Shown here: one piece after another, positions 63,353-64,000 of the stretch | Layout: every line of letters begins with the position of its first letter | Numbering within the stretch: the stretch's first letter is position 1 | Assembly (NCBI RefSeq): GCF_009193255.1 | Contig: NZ_WACG01000001.1 | Coordinates: 434,001 to 498,000, forward strand | Reading direction: 5' to 3' | Source: Arthrobacter koreensis | GTDB lineage: Bacteria > Actinomycetota > Actinomycetes > Actinomycetales > Micrococcaceae | DNA length: 64,000 nt | The notes under the pieces: generated by a model | What the model saw: the letters and a program-made list of their open reading frames with translations, nothing else | What the model was told of the DNA's origin: nothing | Databases searched by the model: none | Made by a program: the position numbers and the translations under genes

Positions 63353-64000
63353 CTAGGCTTTGGTGTTTTCGAGTACGACGGCGAGTCCCTGCCCGACGCC
63401 GATGCAGATGGCGGCAACGCCCCACCGTTCACCGGTGGCTTCGAGCCGGCGGGCCAGGGTGCCCAGGATCCGGGTGCCCGAGGCACCCAGCGGGTGTCCG
63501 ATGGATACTGCGCCGCCCCAGGCGTTAACGATCGAGGGGTCGATGTCCCAGGCGTCGAGGCAGGCCAGGGACTGTGCGGCGAAGGCTTCATTGAGTTCAA
63601 CGGCGCCAACCTCGCTCCAGGAGATCCCGGCCCGCTTGAGCGCGGTGTTCGCGGCTTCGACCGGCGCGTACCCGAAGAACTGCGGTTCGTTGGCCGCGGC
63701 GCCGCGTCCGGCGATGCGGGCCAGGGGTTCCAGGCCAAGGATCCCGGCAGCCGCTTCGCTGCCCAGCCAGGCTGCGGAGGCGCCGTCGTTCAGCGGGGAC
63801 GCGTTGCCCGCCGTGACGGTGCCGCCGGCCGGGGAATCGGAGACCGGCCGGAAGACGGTCTTCAGCGTAGCGAGCTTCTCCACGGTTGAACCCGCCCGGA
63901 TGCTCTCGTCACGGGCCAGCTCAACGCCGTCGACCGCAACGGTCAGGTTGTCATAGTGCCCCTCGTCCCAGGCGCGTGCAGCCTGCTCATGGGATCTGGC
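63353..64000 (-). CDS. pcaF: acetyl-CoA acyltransferase / beta-ketoadipyl-CoA thiolase (PcaF), 5-prime end beyond window
   Basis: Only the C-terminal 215 or so codons are visible; the frame is open to the right window edge. GGTVTAGNASPLNDGASAAWLGSE, VELNEAFAAQSLACLDAW and NAWGGAVSIGHPLGASGTRILGTLARRLE (with the catalytic His) mark a thiolase; AAICIGVGQGLAVVLENTKA ends it, with the catalytic Cys in CIGVGQG. Beta-ketoadipyl-CoA thiolase is favoured by neighbours. Starts at 63883 within this span would be too short. Confidence 0.9.
   Translation of the reverse strand, partial: ARSHEQAARAWDEGHYDNLTVAVDGVELARDESIRAGSTVEKLATLKTVFRPVSDSPAGGTVTAGNASPLNDGASAAWLGSEAAAGILGLEPLARIAGRGAAANEPQFFGYAPVEAANTALKRAGISWSEVGAVELNEAFAAQSLACLDAWDIDPSIVNAWGGAVSIGHPLGASGTRILGTLARRLEATGERWGVAAICIGVGQGLAVVLENTKA

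Overview
This is a 64 kb piece of a high-GC actinobacterial chromosome. The ribosomal protein, RpoA, SecY and EF-Tu sequences, the frequent GTG/TTG starts, the ATGA/GTGA translational coupling and the TreX-TreY-TreZ and pca gene sets all fit the Arthrobacter/Micrococcaceae group. Most genes lie on the minus strand. I see no tRNA, rRNA, CRISPR array, insertion sequence or phage gene. Bases 1-37 hold nothing I can assign.

Layout, left to right. (1) 38-2278: a four-gene overlapping operon with a WXG100-like small protein (DUF6507 type), a 387-residue protein ending in a glycine-zipper membrane domain, a small membrane protein and a DUF1795/DcrB-like protein. It looks like a type VII-like effector cassette. 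(2) 2370-5710: tsaE, alr, a GNAT acetyltransferase and an aldo/keto reductase. (3) 5759-12011: glgX(treX)-treY-treZ, converting glycogen to trehalose. (4) 12066-18840: the metabolite-repair enzyme Nnr, acpS, glmS, coaA, mscL and glmM; glmS and coaA are divergent and both look leaderless. (5) 19349-24819: rplM-rpsI, truA, and infA-rpmJ-rpsM-rpsK-rpoA-rplQ. (6) 25030-29124: an ABC importer of the glycerol-3-phosphate/sugar type with a glycerophosphodiesterase and no ATPase gene. (7) 29316-30703: DUF2243 and CtaG membrane proteins. (8) 30681-43484: map, adk, secY and the spc and S10 ribosomal protein operons. (9) 44179-56293: a non-ribosomal block between S10 and str. It holds a tiny membrane protein, a 1733-residue membrane protein with three tandem repeats, and a plus-strand operon of an EPSP-synthase-like/acyl-CoA-ligase fusion, an acyl-CoA dehydrogenase and a dienoyl-CoA-reductase-like flavoenzyme. 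(10) 56345-60830: the str operon rpsL-rpsG-fusA-tuf. (11) 61166-64000: the lower beta-ketoadipate pathway genes pcaF (cut by the window end)-pcaI-pcaJ and an IclR regulator.

The most interesting part is 49947-56293. Its enzyme set and order match the ansJK-ansL-ansM-type genes that make cyclohexanecarboxyl-CoA from shikimate in some Streptomyces polyketide clusters. No polyketide synthase is visible here, so the likely products are omega-cyclohexyl fatty acids or an unknown CoA-primed compound. The EPSPS-like half has lost several normal EPSPS pocket residues while keeping others, which fits a shikimate dehydration role better than aromatic amino acid synthesis. Other points of note are the absence of rpsN from the spc operon, disordered RGG-type and acidic tails on several ribosomal proteins, structured leaders in front of rpsJ, secY and rplM, and matching promoter hexamers at rpsL and rpsJ.
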